A program made the position numbers and the translations under genes. From Lachnospiraceae bacterium (GTDB taxonomy: Bacteria; Bacillota; Clostridia; Lachnospirales; Lachnospiraceae): a stretch of DNA of 49,343 bases. A model generated the notes under the pieces. It saw nothing but the letters and a program-made list of their open reading frames with translations, searched no databases and was not told the origin of the DNA. Location: assembly GCA_017460885.1 (NCBI GenBank), contig JAFUAB010000053.1:1-49343 (forward strand). The letters run 5' to 3'. Below, one piece after another: positions 7,548 through 17,635 of this stretch. Numbering within the stretch: position 1 is the stretch's first letter; every line of letters begins with the position of its first letter.

Positions 7548-10500
7548 ATGGATTGGAACAAAGAAGAGATCAAAAAGTCACATACCGTCCGGAATATCCC
7601 CCAAAATGCTCCGACCGGCGAAGCCCAGGACATTAAGAAGATCCGTTCGTCCAAAGATCTGGCGATGGATCTGGGAAAGAACCTGGAATCCGAAAAGAAA
7701 AAAGATCTGAAGGAATCCGGACAGAAGAAGGCGCAGAAGACCGTCAATACCGCAGAGCTGAAGGAGAAAGCCGGCAAGGTTCCGGTTCTTATGCCTAAGA
7801 AGAAGACCAAAAAGGAAAAAGCGGCTGATGCAAAGAAAGAGCTTAATGACGCAAAGGCTGTCATAAAGGATATGCATACGTCTCTGAAGGCGGAGGAGCT
7901 TAAGCATTTCTCGAAATCCCAGTATCAGAATATCAACAGAAATTATTATGAGAATCTGTCGGAATCCGATATCAAAAAGCGAGCCGAGAAGGCGCTTGAG
8001 CGTAAGAAAAACGCCCAGGGTATCATGGAATATGAGGCAGCTCATGTGGAAGCAGAGCGTAAGTATGCGCATCTGACCAGGGAGGTCTTCATCGGGAAGA
8101 TCGCGAAATTTAAAGAGCTCAGGGATAAGCCCTTTGATATGGGCAGTGATGAAGAATTTGTCAAAAATCTGGCAGCGAATTACTCCCTCTGTGAAGCCGC
8201 CGACTACATGAAGCACTGGATCGACGAGGCAGTTGAATTGGGATACATGCCTGAAGATGAGGATATGGCGGCGCTTCAGACCAGGATCGCCACCTTCGCG
8301 GAGGTTAAGGAGTATCTGGATGCCCAGAAGGGTCTTATGAAGAATCCCTATTACCAGTATATGGCCAGGGATGATATTTCATATACCGACGAGGAAATCA
8401 AGAATCTCCTTGACAAGACGGATAATGCGGTCCTCAAGGACTATCTTACCGGTGTTTCCATCATCAGATCCCTGCATTTCGTAAGGCACAAGGGCATGGA
8501 TTCCGCCAAAAAGCATGCGGAGCAGCAGGGCAAAAGAATGGCTGAGATCCTGGCTACAAAAGAAGAAAAGCGCGGGATCATTGACAGGCTCTCGGATAAG
8601 GCGCTTCAGTTTGCCGGAAACAGGCGATTCCTTGACAAGGATTATGACGCCCGCTTTACGCCTAAGCTGCTGAAGGAGGCCCTGGGCAGGTTTAGGGACT
8701 TAAAGATCGAAAACCTGCATTTTGGCAGCCTGAAGGACATCGCCGAACATTATGACGAGAATGAGTATGCCTTCGAGCAGGTGCATGACGTGGAGCACCT
8801 GCTGTTCGTGGCCGTTCAGCGCGGACTTGCACCTGCCGACGACGCGCTCATTGAACTCCGTGCCAAGATAGAAGCCTTCACCATGGCGGAGAGGATGGTA
8901 GCCGACGTACAGAAGAAGGTCCTGGATAATCCTGATGATCTGATAAACGGCAGGACTTATAAGGAATTTGAGAATGAAGTGTTCAGCGGCATTAAAAGCG
9001 AAACCGATCTAACCGAAAGGCATGAGCCCCCGAGGATCGGCGGAGACCTTAAGAAGTACTTAAAGTCCATGACCAGACGCTATAAGCAGGAGCACAAGGA
9101 CCGGGAGAAGACCATACGTCTCATGTACGGCCTTACCCATCCGGTGCAGGGAGAGGAAGGACTCATTCCCGGAGACGTCCCTGATGAGGAGCTTGAGAAA
9201 CGCAAAGTAAATTATCAAAAAAACGCCTACGTTAACGAATACTTACGTAATACCGAAACCTATATGCAGAGCATATATGGAACAAAGCTTACGGCCATTG
9301 CCTGCGCCCATGCCAGACAAACCGGTCGGGCCAAATTCGGCAGCTTCGGACGTACCCTTACGCCCTACCTGACCGGCAGGTCCGCGGATGAGGTCATAAA
9401 GGTCATAGACGTGATGCAGACCGGCACGGATAAGGAGAAGGAGGAATTGTATAAGTCCGTGGCAGAGGAAGTCATGGGATATGATTTCTCCCGCCTGGAC
9501 GCGCGTGACCCTGCGGAATCCTTTAGAAACGCGGCTTACAGGCAGAGGATCGAGAAGATAGGTGCAAACCTCGGAGGCTCCACCACGGAATTCCCGAATT
9601 ACGTCAAGGACAAGGCACTCCTGGCTAAATATGAGGCATATTACGGAGCCAACTGCTCGGGAGCTTTTGCAAGCGCCGTTGCCCAGGCGGCAAAGGACGT
9701 CCGCATGGCTGCCATCGATTATGCGGATTGGCATAAGATAGACTCCGGGTCGGTGGATATGCTGATCAATTCGATCGACGTAGACAAGAGCATTGACATC
9801 AATGCCGGCGGCGCGGTGCACAAGGTGTCCGAAGCCAGCTTCAGCCTGCTGGATAAATGCATCGGCAGGATACCGTTCATGCATCAGTCCGGATTCTCCA
9901 AGGTGGCGGCCCATGCGGACCGTGCCGCAAAGGGCATCAGGGAGGAAGTGGCCGTTACGCTGTATGACGAGCTTAAGAACAACGGCGTCGTAAAAGCCGT
10001 GACTCCTGAAGAGGCTAAGGAGATCGCCGATTTCTGCAGCAGGTTCGCAAAGGACTTTGACGCGTCAACAAGCATCCTGTATGACGACGTGCTGAAGGAA
10101 CTTAAGAAAAACGATCCTGCATATAAGCCTAAGGGACAAGTCCGGCCGGGATTCCTGTCCTACATGTCCGTGCTGAACAGATATGGTGAGAAGGAAGAAC
10201 TCTCAAAGAGCACGTCCATGTACAAAAGCATCGTCGTCGACGGGGAGAAGACTGATGCCGTCTCCAAACAGAATAAGGCCAGGGCCATCGAGGAGATGTT
10301 CAGGACCATCATGGCCTTTGATCTCAGGCGCTTTGACTTTAAGTCGTACAAGGACATAATAACCAACCCCGCAGACGATCCCACCAGGTACGAGGATTGT
10401 TTCGCCGTGTCCCATCTGGCCATGGAGGCCGTCAATTACATAGAAGCATACAAGAAGCTGAGGATGGACGAGGAAGTAAGCTGCCGCTTAAACGGGGTGC

Positions 10501-13500
10501 ACGTGGATGAGATCAAGGCCAGGTGCGAGCTCCTCATGAGCGCCGAGAGCTTCTATGACGAAAAGTTTGGTCAGGTATTTGGTTCCGAAGAGCCGGCAAG
10601 GATGAAGGTGAGCGTTGACGACGTCATGCACATGACCCGGAAGGAGATAGATGATAACCTGAGTCAGGCCATGGATAGCCGTGACGCCAACAGAATCAAC
10701 TTCTGGACCGCCGTAAAGAGCCTCACGGATACACTGTCGGGCTTTGACATACAAGTGCCATTAAGCGTGATCGAGGACAAGATCAGGTTCCGGCAGGGAC
10801 TCCATGGTCAGTCTAAGGCCCTGGAAGCCTACAACCTGCTGAACGGCACGGAAAGGGTGCTCGATGGCGCTGAATTCGGTGACCTCAAGGTCTCATATGC
10901 CGAAGGGGAGTCTTTTAAGGATCAGTTTGCCGGGGATTTCACGTACGTGAATTACACCGTATCCGAGCGGGAATCCAAACTGTACAATTCCAAATCCAGG
11001 ATATGCAAAAAGCGCATTGCCGCGGAGAACCTGAAGAGGAAGGCGGATTTCTTCAGAGGCGAGTCAGCCGCTGCACGCAGATCCATATCGCTTAAGAACC
11101 GTATGGCGGTCGGAGATAAAAACATCGAATATTTAAGCGCATTTATGGAAGGCGATGCCGAGGTCAACAATTCCATGGCAGAACGCTATGCGGATGAAAA
11201 GACCCGTGATGAGATCCTGGACATAATGACCATGGAGATCATGGAAATTAATCTGGATATCAAAATCGTCACGGACGAAGATTTTGCCAAAAACGCCTAT
11301 GAATTGGAAAGTATAAGCAGCAAAGCCCTGGCCTATGATAAACTGTTGAAGGCCAATCCCGGGTATAGGGAACGCCTGATGACCAGGAGGATCGGCGCCA
11401 GGTTCTCCGATCTTGAGATGGTCGAAAAGAGACTGAATCAGATGCTGGCAGTTTCGGATTATTACAGAGCCCGCAAGGCACTTATCACGGATCCCTATTA
11501 CGTCCTGCACTACAATGAGGAATTATCCGCCGACAAGGATGAGGTCAGGGGAGACGAAGACAGGCTCAGGATCGCCGGACTGATCAACCTGGTATCACAG
11601 TGTGCGAGACGCATGCAGGGTTCGGAGTACCGCACAAGGGAGGATTCCGGGATCGAGGCCGTGCTTGAACGCGCAGAATCCATCGGCAGGCAGAATGCCC
11701 ATCTCATCGGACGTCCCGACTTAACCCGCGCGGAACCCTCAGCCGTAAGGGATGCCAACAGACAGATCGGCAGGTTTGTCGAAGCAGCCGGATTAGGCAT
11801 GGAGACTACTAAGGAAATGATAGCGGCCACGGATGACGCGGTTCCGTTTCCCGAGGCCCAGAAGTATTATAAAGGATCCGCAAAGAACTTGTTTGATGCC
11901 GTCAAGACCTATTCAAGGTATTACTCCCACGATCCTAAGCAGGTTCGCAAGGTGATCCCAAATGAGCGGCTGGATCTCTATGATAAGCTCTTTGAATTAT
12001 TTAAGGATAAAAATGGAAAAGAGGTCACTACGCCTACGTTTAAGGATCCCAAAACCGGAGAGGTGTTTAAGCTGACGACGGACATCCAGAGATTGCCGGC
12101 GATGATCTGCACTCAGTACGCGGGGGATCTTACCAATGAAGAAGTTCTGGATATCTTTGAGGGACTGATGATCACCTATCGTACGGACATCAATCTTAAC
12201 GATAATGATCAGAGACTATACGCTCGTGAGAGATTCCTCAATTCACTTGCTGCGCTTTTCCGCATGGAATATGAGAACATGAAACGTTACCAGAATACCT
12301 ACGGAACCCTGGGAGACGATCTGCCCTTCGGCGTATTCATGGAGGCCCTGAGGGACGGCCAGAAGGATTTCTTTCTCCGAAACCTCTTTGGACAGGACAT
12401 GGCTAATCTCGTTGATACGGAGGCTGAGAGGGAATCAAGTTCCGACGGTAAGCCGATGACGACGGCCGAGATCCTGGTAAAATACGGCAGGATAACCTTT
12501 GAAGAGATGAATGATGCCATGAATCTGGGATTGGAATATTATCAGAACATGAATGCGGCTCAGAACCCCAGGTTTTTCAGCTTTAAATCCTACGATACCA
12601 ATATAGATGAGCCCGGTCTGAACGTATTCCTGACGGAGAATCTCATAAATCAGGAGCATACCAAGGATAATCACAAAATGAAGGGTCCTAAGGTATCTGT
12701 GGCCGAGGCCAGAAATATATGGAAAAAGGCTCTGAAGTATACCTCTGACAATAATCTGACCGGGGGAAGGAACCTGGTGGATTTCAAGAAGGCGAGCCTG
12801 AATCTCTATACCGCCGCCGAAAAAAAGGCCATCAGGGAGCAGCGTAAGCAGGATGCCAATCTGATGAACTACTATAATTTCTACCTCGATGAGCGTGAGG
12901 AGGTTCTGCTCAAAAAGACCGGGGATGCACTGGGAGGTGAGGTAAGCGATGATCTGCTGAAGAAGCTGATAGTCTTCCATCCCGGCATGCTGACGAGCGG
13001 CAAGATCGGTGAGAAGGGGGGCGAAGAAGACGTAAAGGGAACTGCCGAATTTATCGAAAACGTCAGGAAATACGCCGGCATCGGCATAGCCGATGACCAA
13101 AAGGCCGAAGCCAGGAAGCAGGCTTCAGAGGAGTTTTATAAGGCATGGAACGATCAGTTCCTACACGATGCCACCGTGGCCGATACGGAGACCCTGATGG
13201 GCGGTTACGATGGAAATGAAGCCACGGAAGCCCGGGCAGACGTTACAAAGATCAGGGAGGGATCCAAACTGCTGACGGGCGAGGTAAGACACAGGTGCTT
13301 CGAGAGCATTAAATATCTGGCCAATACCCCCGGACTTGGTTTCATGGTGTCCGACAAAACCCGCGTCAGCCTAAAGGGGCGTTTTAAGAATCAGCTTTCC
13401 CAGGAAATACTCAGAAGGATGGTCACGAACAAATTCTATCTGGAGCTTAAGGACATAGGCTCCAGGAGGCGTTCGTATCCGGAGAGGATGCATATTGAAC

Positions 13501-16013
13501 TTATCATGCTGGTATCAAGGCTGGGCAGGACCCACATGACCATTGATGACATTATCAACGATCAGGACTTCAGGACGAAACTTGGCTATTACGGCATAGA
13601 CCTGGATGACCTGAGGGCATTTTCAGAGCTTCCGGCCGGGGAGGCCGTGAACGCGGAGAAAGCCGGACAGGGTGAGCTTGTATTTGACGAGAAGCTCTTT
13701 GAGGAAGAACTGGACGAGAGCGGGATAGATTATTCCGACGAGGAGGTTGCAGAAGAGAAGAAAGAAGAGAAGATCAACGTAGACGAGGAGATCGCCGCAC
13801 AACAGCAGCAGGATCTCCATTATGAGATACCTCCCGTTTACAGGGAGTTTGACATAAATGCTCCCGAAAAGGGTACCCACGTCAAGTATGAGAGCCAGGG
13901 CAAGGGAACCTCGTACTGCTGGGCCTGCACGATGTCGGGCCTCATGAACGCGTATGCCGGCAAGAAGGTTTCTGACCTGAACATGATCAAAAACAAGCCC
14001 CTCAGCATACCGAAATTCGAGGAGTCGGGAGTGAAGGACAGGGCAACCTATGACGCCGGCGTTAACCTGGTCAACAGCATGTACGCGGGTACCGAGTACG
14101 GCAACCCTGCCATCTTCGGTGACTATATACAGGACAAGCTGCCCACGGCTGCGGTCAGGACCGCAATCATCAGCCGTGAGGAGGGCAGGCTTGATTACTG
14201 CAAGCGCAGGTTCCGCGAGACCCTGGGAGCAAGCCTGCAGAAGGGGCCGGTCGGCATGCTCGTCGACGGACACTTCATGCTGATAAGGGAGATCAGGAAT
14301 GATGACGTCCTCATGGTCAACGATTCGCTTGAAAGCAATCCCGATGCCGTGCTGCCGTACGTGGATTCGGTAGATGACATCTTCGCAGAGACCGGACAGC
14401 AGGTGGAACTCGTATGGCTGGAGGATATGACGAACCACGAAGCCGAAATAGCCAACCAGTTCGAACTTAACTATGATGCTCAGAATGGTACGTTCTCATT
14501 CAAGAATGAAGCCGGACGTGAGGCAAACGCTCCCGGACAGGCTACTTATAAGCAGGTTAAGAACGAGCAGACCATCCTGCACAAAAACGGCATCGAGGCC
14601 ATGACACAGCTCTATGACGACGTGGTGTTCAATTCCGTATACCTGCCCAGACAGCTGAAACGTCAGGCAGGAGCACAGGGTGCCGGACAGGGCGGTCAGC
14701 AGGCAGCAGGGCAGCAGGTACCTGCCGAAGAGGAAGTACTGGTTACCAATAAGCAGAGGCTTGATTCAGTCTACCGTGAGGAAAAGAAAGCCGGAGGTCA
14801 AAACGCCGGAGAGGCTCCGGGCGACTGGGGACCGGGCATTGACGACGAATTCGCCGAACTGGATGACGTGCATGTAATGAACTTCGAGAGCGACGTCGAG
14901 GGACTGGAAGAATTAAATGACGTGATGGAACCCATGCAGCTCGTAGCCGACATGGATAAGCTGGATTTTGAGGAGCTGGTGGAGGACAATACCATAGAAG
15001 TCCATTCTTCAGGTGAGTGGGAAGCCAAACTGAACGAGGCACGCGACAAGAGATGGGCAAAGGAAACAGGTGAGAGGATCAAGAACCCCGGCATGGCATT
15101 CCCCGACGGATTCAGCGCCCTGGCTCTTAAGGAAAAGGGCAAGAAGGGCTCCTTCTCCAAAAAGTTCAAGGAAAGCGCCGAACCGGTAATAAAGAGCATC
15201 GAGAAGATCGGCAACGGTACGGCGGATGATGAGGCCCTGTACAGGAGTATGGGCATAGAGAGTCCGATCGAGATGATTTACGTGGGCGGAGAACCCTTAA
15301 GTATTTACGTCAGGAAAAACTATAATTATTCAGGCAATGACTTAAACGTACTAAAGAATTACGCGGCGTTCATCGCGGGCAGGATGGAGGTACCGATCGC
15401 ATTCTTTGCGCCCAGGATTGTTGACGGCCGGCTGACATATGAACCCAGGAACCTGGATCTGAGCATAGGCAGCGCGACAAAGGCTGATGACGAAGCTTTC
15501 AGGAAACGCGGGATCAGGAACGAGCAGCTGCTCAGGGATAACGTGCCCCTCTTTGTTTCCGAAAAGGCCGGACGCGCATACAGGGAACAATACAATGTGC
15601 CGATCAACGGATTTAAGGAACTTGAGAGTATCGCGGACCGCATCAAGACCGCGGACAGGGGCAGCGATCCGAGGTACGCGCAGTTCCTGCAACTTTTTGA
15701 TTCATATTATCAGGCCATGGAGAGATGGACCTATTACAAGCTGGAGAGGAAGCATTTCGCGAGACTTCATTCCTATGCTTCACAGGCCAGCAATCTCGCC
15801 CTCAATTACATGAGGGGCAAGAAGGCCACGAAGGAACGTCACCGCATAGCGATCGATGCTTCAAGGATGCTTGACAAGCACGTCAAAATTCTGGGATATG
15901 CGCTCGATAAAGGCATTCTTAAAGATGAGCAATCCGGCGCAACCTTCGTCGAAATATTCGGAATAAACGAGAAAGCGGAAAGGAACCATAAAGGCTATCA
16001 AGGCCAGGTGTAG
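7548..16013 (+). CDS. Giant 2821-residue protein with a papain-like cysteine protease domain
   Basis: The single uninterrupted reading frame encodes a very charged, mostly helical, Lys/Glu-rich protein. No signal peptide or membrane helix is visible. The first 130 residues are low complexity and lysine rich. A broadly similar segment recurs: a hydrophobic helix, then an 'LxxNPYY' or 'LITDPYY' turn, then an acidic stretch (about residues 245-280 and 1300-1330, with weaker forms elsewhere), suggesting diverged helical repeats. Near the C terminus, residues about 2112-2290 form a papain-like domain: Q2117, C2124 in SYCWACTMSG, H2242 in VDGHFMLI and N2258 in MVNDSL fit the Gln-Cys-His-Asn order. 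A Gly/Gln-rich linker with GAQGAGQGGQQAAGQQ and an acidic linker follow, then a final 280-residue helical domain. AGGAG precedes the ATG. The NSS transporter starts 9 bp after the stop. Its role is unknown; a self-processing protein, an effector or a cytoplasmic scaffold are all possible. Confidence 0.75.
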   Translation: MDWNKEEIKKSHTVRNIPQNAPTGEAQDIKKIRSSKDLAMDLGKNLESEKKKDLKESGQKKAQKTVNTAELKEKAGKVPVLMPKKKTKKEKAADAKKELNDAKAVIKDMHTSLKAEELKHFSKSQYQNINRNYYENLSESDIKKRAEKALERKKNAQGIMEYEAAHVEAERKYAHLTREVFIGKIAKFKELRDKPFDMGSDEEFVKNLAANYSLCEAADYMKHWIDEAVELGYMPEDEDMAALQTRIATFAEVKEYLDAQKGLMKNPYYQYMARDDISYTDEEIKNLLDKTDNAVLKDYLTGVSIIRSLHFVRHKGMDSAKKHAEQQGKRMAEILATKEEKRGIIDRLSDKALQFAGNRRFLDKDYDARFTPKLLKEALGRFRDLKIENLHFGSLKDIAEHYDENEYAFEQVHDVEHLLFVAVQRGLAPADDALIELRAKIEAFTMAERMVADVQKKVLDNPDDLINGRTYKEFENEVFSGIKSETDLTERHEPPRIGGDLKKYLKSMTRRYKQEHKDREKTIRLMYGLTHPVQGEEGLIPGDVPDEELEKRKVNYQKNAYVNEYLRNTETYMQSIYGTKLTAIACAHARQTGRAKFGSFGRTLTPYLTGRSADEVIKVIDVMQTGTDKEKEELYKSVAEEVMGYDFSRLDARDPAESFRNAAYRQRIEKIGANLGGSTTEFPNYVKDKALLAKYEAYYGANCSGAFASAVAQAAKDVRMAAIDYADWHKIDSGSVDMLINSIDVDKSIDINAGGAVHKVSEASFSLLDKCIGRIPFMHQSGFSKVAAHADRAAKGIREEVAVTLYDELKNNGVVKAVTPEEAKEIADFCSRFAKDFDASTSILYDDVLKELKKNDPAYKPKGQVRPGFLSYMSVLNRYGEKEELSKSTSMYKSIVVDGEKTDAVSKQNKARAIEEMFRTIMAFDLRRFDFKSYKDIITNPADDPTRYEDCFAVSHLAMEAVNYIEAYKKLRMDEEVSCRLNGVHVDEIKARCELLMSAESFYDEKFGQVFGSEEPARMKVSVDDVMHMTRKEIDDNLSQAMDSRDANRINFWTAVKSLTDTLSGFDIQVPLSVIEDKIRFRQGLHGQSKALEAYNLLNGTERVLDGAEFGDLKVSYAEGESFKDQFAGDFTYVNYTVSERESKLYNSKSRICKKRIAAENLKRKADFFRGESAAARRSISLKNRMAVGDKNIEYLSAFMEGDAEVNNSMAERYADEKTRDEILDIMTMEIMEINLDIKIVTDEDFAKNAYELESISSKALAYDKLLKANPGYRERLMTRRIGARFSDLEMVEKRLNQMLAVSDYYRARKALITDPYYVLHYNEELSADKDEVRGDEDRLRIAGLINLVSQCARRMQGSEYRTREDSGIEAVLERAESIGRQNAHLIGRPDLTRAEPSAVRDANRQIGRFVEAAGLGMETTKEMIAATDDAVPFPEAQKYYKGSAKNLFDAVKTYSRYYSHDPKQVRKVIPNERLDLYDKLFELFKDKNGKEVTTPTFKDPKTGEVFKLTTDIQRLPAMICTQYAGDLTNEEVLDIFEGLMITYRTDINLNDNDQRLYARERFLNSLAALFRMEYENMKRYQNTYGTLGDDLPFGVFMEALRDGQKDFFLRNLFGQDMANLVDTEAERESSSDGKPMTTAEILVKYGRITFEEMNDAMNLGLEYYQNMNAAQNPRFFSFKSYDTNIDEPGLNVFLTENLINQEHTKDNHKMKGPKVSVAEARNIWKKALKYTSDNNLTGGRNLVDFKKASLNLYTAAEKKAIREQRKQDANLMNYYNFYLDEREEVLLKKTGDALGGEVSDDLLKKLIVFHPGMLTSGKIGEKGGEEDVKGTAEFIENVRKYAGIGIADDQKAEARKQASEEFYKAWNDQFLHDATVADTETLMGGYDGNEATEARADVTKIREGSKLLTGEVRHRCFESIKYLANTPGLGFMVSDKTRVSLKGRFKNQLSQEILRRMVTNKFYLELKDIGSRRRSYPERMHIELIMLVSRLGRTHMTIDDIINDQDFRTKLGYYGIDLDDLRAFSELPAGEAVNAEKAGQGELVFDEKLFEEELDESGIDYSDEEVAEEKKEEKINVDEEIAAQQQQDLHYEIPPVYREFDINAPEKGTHVKYESQGKGTSYCWACTMSGLMNAYAGKKVSDLNMIKNKPLSIPKFEESGVKDRATYDAGVNLVNSMYAGTEYGNPAIFGDYIQDKLPTAAVRTAIISREEGRLDYCKRRFRETLGASLQKGPVGMLVDGHFMLIREIRNDDVLMVNDSLESNPDAVLPYVDSVDDIFAETGQQVELVWLEDMTNHEAEIANQFELNYDAQNGTFSFKNEAGREANAPGQATYKQVKNEQTILHKNGIEAMTQLYDDVVFNSVYLPRQLKRQAGAQGAGQGGQQAAGQQVPAEEEVLVTNKQRLDSVYREEKKAGGQNAGEAPGDWGPGIDDEFAELDDVHVMNFESDVEGLEELNDVMEPMQLVADMDKLDFEELVEDNTIEVHSSGEWEAKLNEARDKRWAKETGERIKNPGMAFPDGFSALALKEKGKKGSFSKKFKESAEPVIKSIEKIGNGTADDEALYRSMGIESPIEMIYVGGEPLSIYVRKNYNYSGNDLNVLKNYAAFIAGRMEVPIAFFAPRIVDGRLTYEPRNLDLSIGSATKADDEAFRKRGIRNEQLLRDNVPLFVSEKAGRAYREQYNVPINGFKELESIADRIKTADRGSDPRYAQFLQLFDSYYQAMERWTYYKLERKHFARLHSYASQASNLALNYMRGKKATKERHRIAIDASRMLDKHVKILGYALDKGILKDEQSGATFVEIFGINEKAERNHKGYQGQV

Positions 16014-16022
16014 GAATATGAC

Positions 16023-17378
16023 ATGAAAAATGAAGGCTTTAAATCCAGGATGGGTTTCATACTGGTGAGCGCAGGATGCGCCATTGGGATTGGAAATGTA
16101 TGGAAATTTCCATATATCACCGGACAGTACGGAGGAGGTTTGTTTGTGATCATTTATCTGATCTTCCTCCTGATAATGGGCATACCGGTGATGACGATGG
16201 AACTTGCTGTGGGCCGTGCCTCCCGCAGGAGCGCGGTGCAGAGCTATAAAACTCTGGAGAAGCAGGGCTCCAAATGGCACATTCACGGATGGTTTGCCAT
16301 ATTCGGATGCTATTTGCTGATGATGTATTACACCACGGTTTCCGGCTGGATGATATCGTATTTTGTAAAATTTCTTACGGGAACCTTTGATTCGACGGGT
16401 ATTGATACCGGTGCCGTGTTCGGTGAGATGCTGGGTGATCCCGGGAGTATGGGACTGTTTATGGCTCTGACCGTTATTCTGGGGTTTTTGGTCTGTTCCT
16501 TTGAGCTTCAGTCAGGACTGGAACGCATCACAAAGGTGATGATGACTGGTTTGCTGCTGCTTATTGTCATACTGATCGGCCGTGCGTTCACTCTGCCCGG
16601 CGCCGTGGAGGGACTTGAATTTTATCTGCTTCCCGATATCGACCGGGCCGTTGAAAACGGTATAGGCAATGTGATAACAGCCGCGATGAACCAGGCATTT
16701 TTTACATTAAGCCTTGGAAATGCGTGCATGGAGGTGTTCGGAAGCTATATGTCTAAAGAGAATACTCTGATCAGTGAATCCGTCACCATATGCGCTCTCG
16801 ATACATTTGTTGCGATCTGCAGCGGACTGATAATATTCCCTGCCTGCTTTTCGTACAATATCCAGCCTGATGCAGGCCCGTCGCTTATATTTATCACCTT
16901 GCCTCAGGTTTTCATCAATATGCCCGGAGGTCGGATCTGGGGCGCTCTTTTCTTCCTGTTTATGACCTTTGCCAGCTTTTCGACGGTTATAGCGGTATTT
17001 GAGAACATCATCAGGACCAATATGGATAATTTCGGGATCGGGCGAAGGAAAGCGTCTGTGATCAACTGTATCATCCTGCTGATCGCGTCTCTTCCCTGCG
17101 TATTTGGATATAATATCTGGAGTTCACTGCACCTGATAGGCGGCAGAGATGTGCTCGACAGCGAGGACTTCATAGTATCCAGTCTGGTACTGCCAATCGG
17201 ATCCCTCATATACCTTTTGTTCTGTACTACCGGATGGGGCTGGGGATTCGATAAATATCGCGAAGAGGCCAATACCGGACGGGGGATAAAGCTCCCCCTG
17301 TGGTTCAAACCTTACTTAAAATATGTGCTGCCGGTTCTGATAATCTTTATCATAGTGCGGGGACTGGTGCCTGACTGA
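16023..17378 (+). CDS. Na+-dependent transporter, NSS (SNF) family
   Basis: This 451-residue integral membrane protein has about 11-12 helices. The first helix, with VSAGCAIGIGNVWKFPYIT, is the hallmark Na+- and substrate-binding unwound helix of neurotransmitter:sodium symporters. Bacterial members usually import amino acids such as tryptophan, leucine or alanine with Na+. The length is normal for a bacterial NSS protein. A TAGGAA site overlaps the stop region of the giant gene, so the gene is likely cotranscribed and possibly coupled. No terminator is visible immediately after it. Confidence 0.9.
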   Translation: MKNEGFKSRMGFILVSAGCAIGIGNVWKFPYITGQYGGGLFVIIYLIFLLIMGIPVMTMELAVGRASRRSAVQSYKTLEKQGSKWHIHGWFAIFGCYLLMMYYTTVSGWMISYFVKFLTGTFDSTGIDTGAVFGEMLGDPGSMGLFMALTVILGFLVCSFELQSGLERITKVMMTGLLLLIVILIGRAFTLPGAVEGLEFYLLPDIDRAVENGIGNVITAAMNQAFFTLSLGNACMEVFGSYMSKENTLISESVTICALDTFVAICSGLIIFPACFSYNIQPDAGPSLIFITLPQVFINMPGGRIWGALFFLFMTFASFSTVIAVFENIIRTNMDNFGIGRRKASVINCIILLIASLPCVFGYNIWSSLHLIGGRDVLDSEDFIVSSLVLPIGSLIYLLFCTTGWGWGFDKYREEANTGRGIKLPLWFKPYLKYVLPVLIIFIIVRGLVPD

Positions 17379-17397
17379 TAATGACAGCTTTTGTACA

Positions 17398-17444
17398 TCA
17401 GCGTTAACTATATTTTTGCTGTCAGCGTTAACTATATTTTTGCT
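17398..17444 (+). repeat. Two tandem 23-bp A/T-rich units ending at the tRNA-Arg -35 box
   Basis: A 23-bp unit (core GTTAACTATATTTTTGC) occurs at 17398-17420 and again identically at 17422-17444, a period of 24 bp. The last base of the second copy is the first base of the -35 hexamer TTGACA. The A/T-rich core is positioned like an UP element. Confidence 0.85.
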
Positions 17445-17473
17445 TGACAAAAGAGCATACCCTATTCTAAAAT
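17444..17473 (+). promoter_or_regulatory. Promoter of tRNA-Arg
   Basis: TTGACA (17444-17449), an 18-bp spacer and TAAAAT (17468-17473). The predicted start, near 17480, lies about 36 bases before the mature tRNA. Confidence 0.7.
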
Positions 17474-17515
17474 AATTTTTGTTGCCGATGCGAGCCATCG
17501 CAGGCAAAATAATAT

Positions 17516-17589
17516 GTGTGTGTAGCTCAGCTGGATAGAGCACTTGGCTACGGACCAAGGTGTCGGGGGTTCGAATCCTCTCACGCACG
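17516..17589 (+). tRNA. tRNA-Arg (ACG)
   Basis: A complete cloverleaf is visible. The acceptor stem is GTGTGTG (17516-17522) with CACGCAC (17582-17588), followed by TA and a D arm GCTC...GAGC. The anticodon stem CTTGG/CCAAG closes the loop CTACGGA (anticodon ACG, arginine). The T arm is GGGGG-TTCGAAT-CCTCT (17565-17581) and the discriminator is G17589. No CCA is encoded. Confidence 0.95.
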
Positions 17590-17594
17590 TGAAT

Positions 17595-17635
17595 ATAGAA
17601 AAAGGCCGGATTGCAAGGATCCGGTCTTTTTCTAT
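17595..17635 (+). terminator. Rho-independent terminator after tRNA-Arg
   Basis: A 17-bp stem, 17595-17611 with 17619-17635, has a GC-rich top (CCGGAT/ATCCGG), one G-T pair and a 3' arm containing CTTTTTCTAT. It starts 6 bases after the tRNA. Confidence 0.8.

Noticed and set aside
15487-15813. Forward-strand alternative frame inside the giant gene
   Set aside because: It overlaps the well-formed C-terminal domain frame and has no ribosome site or family features.
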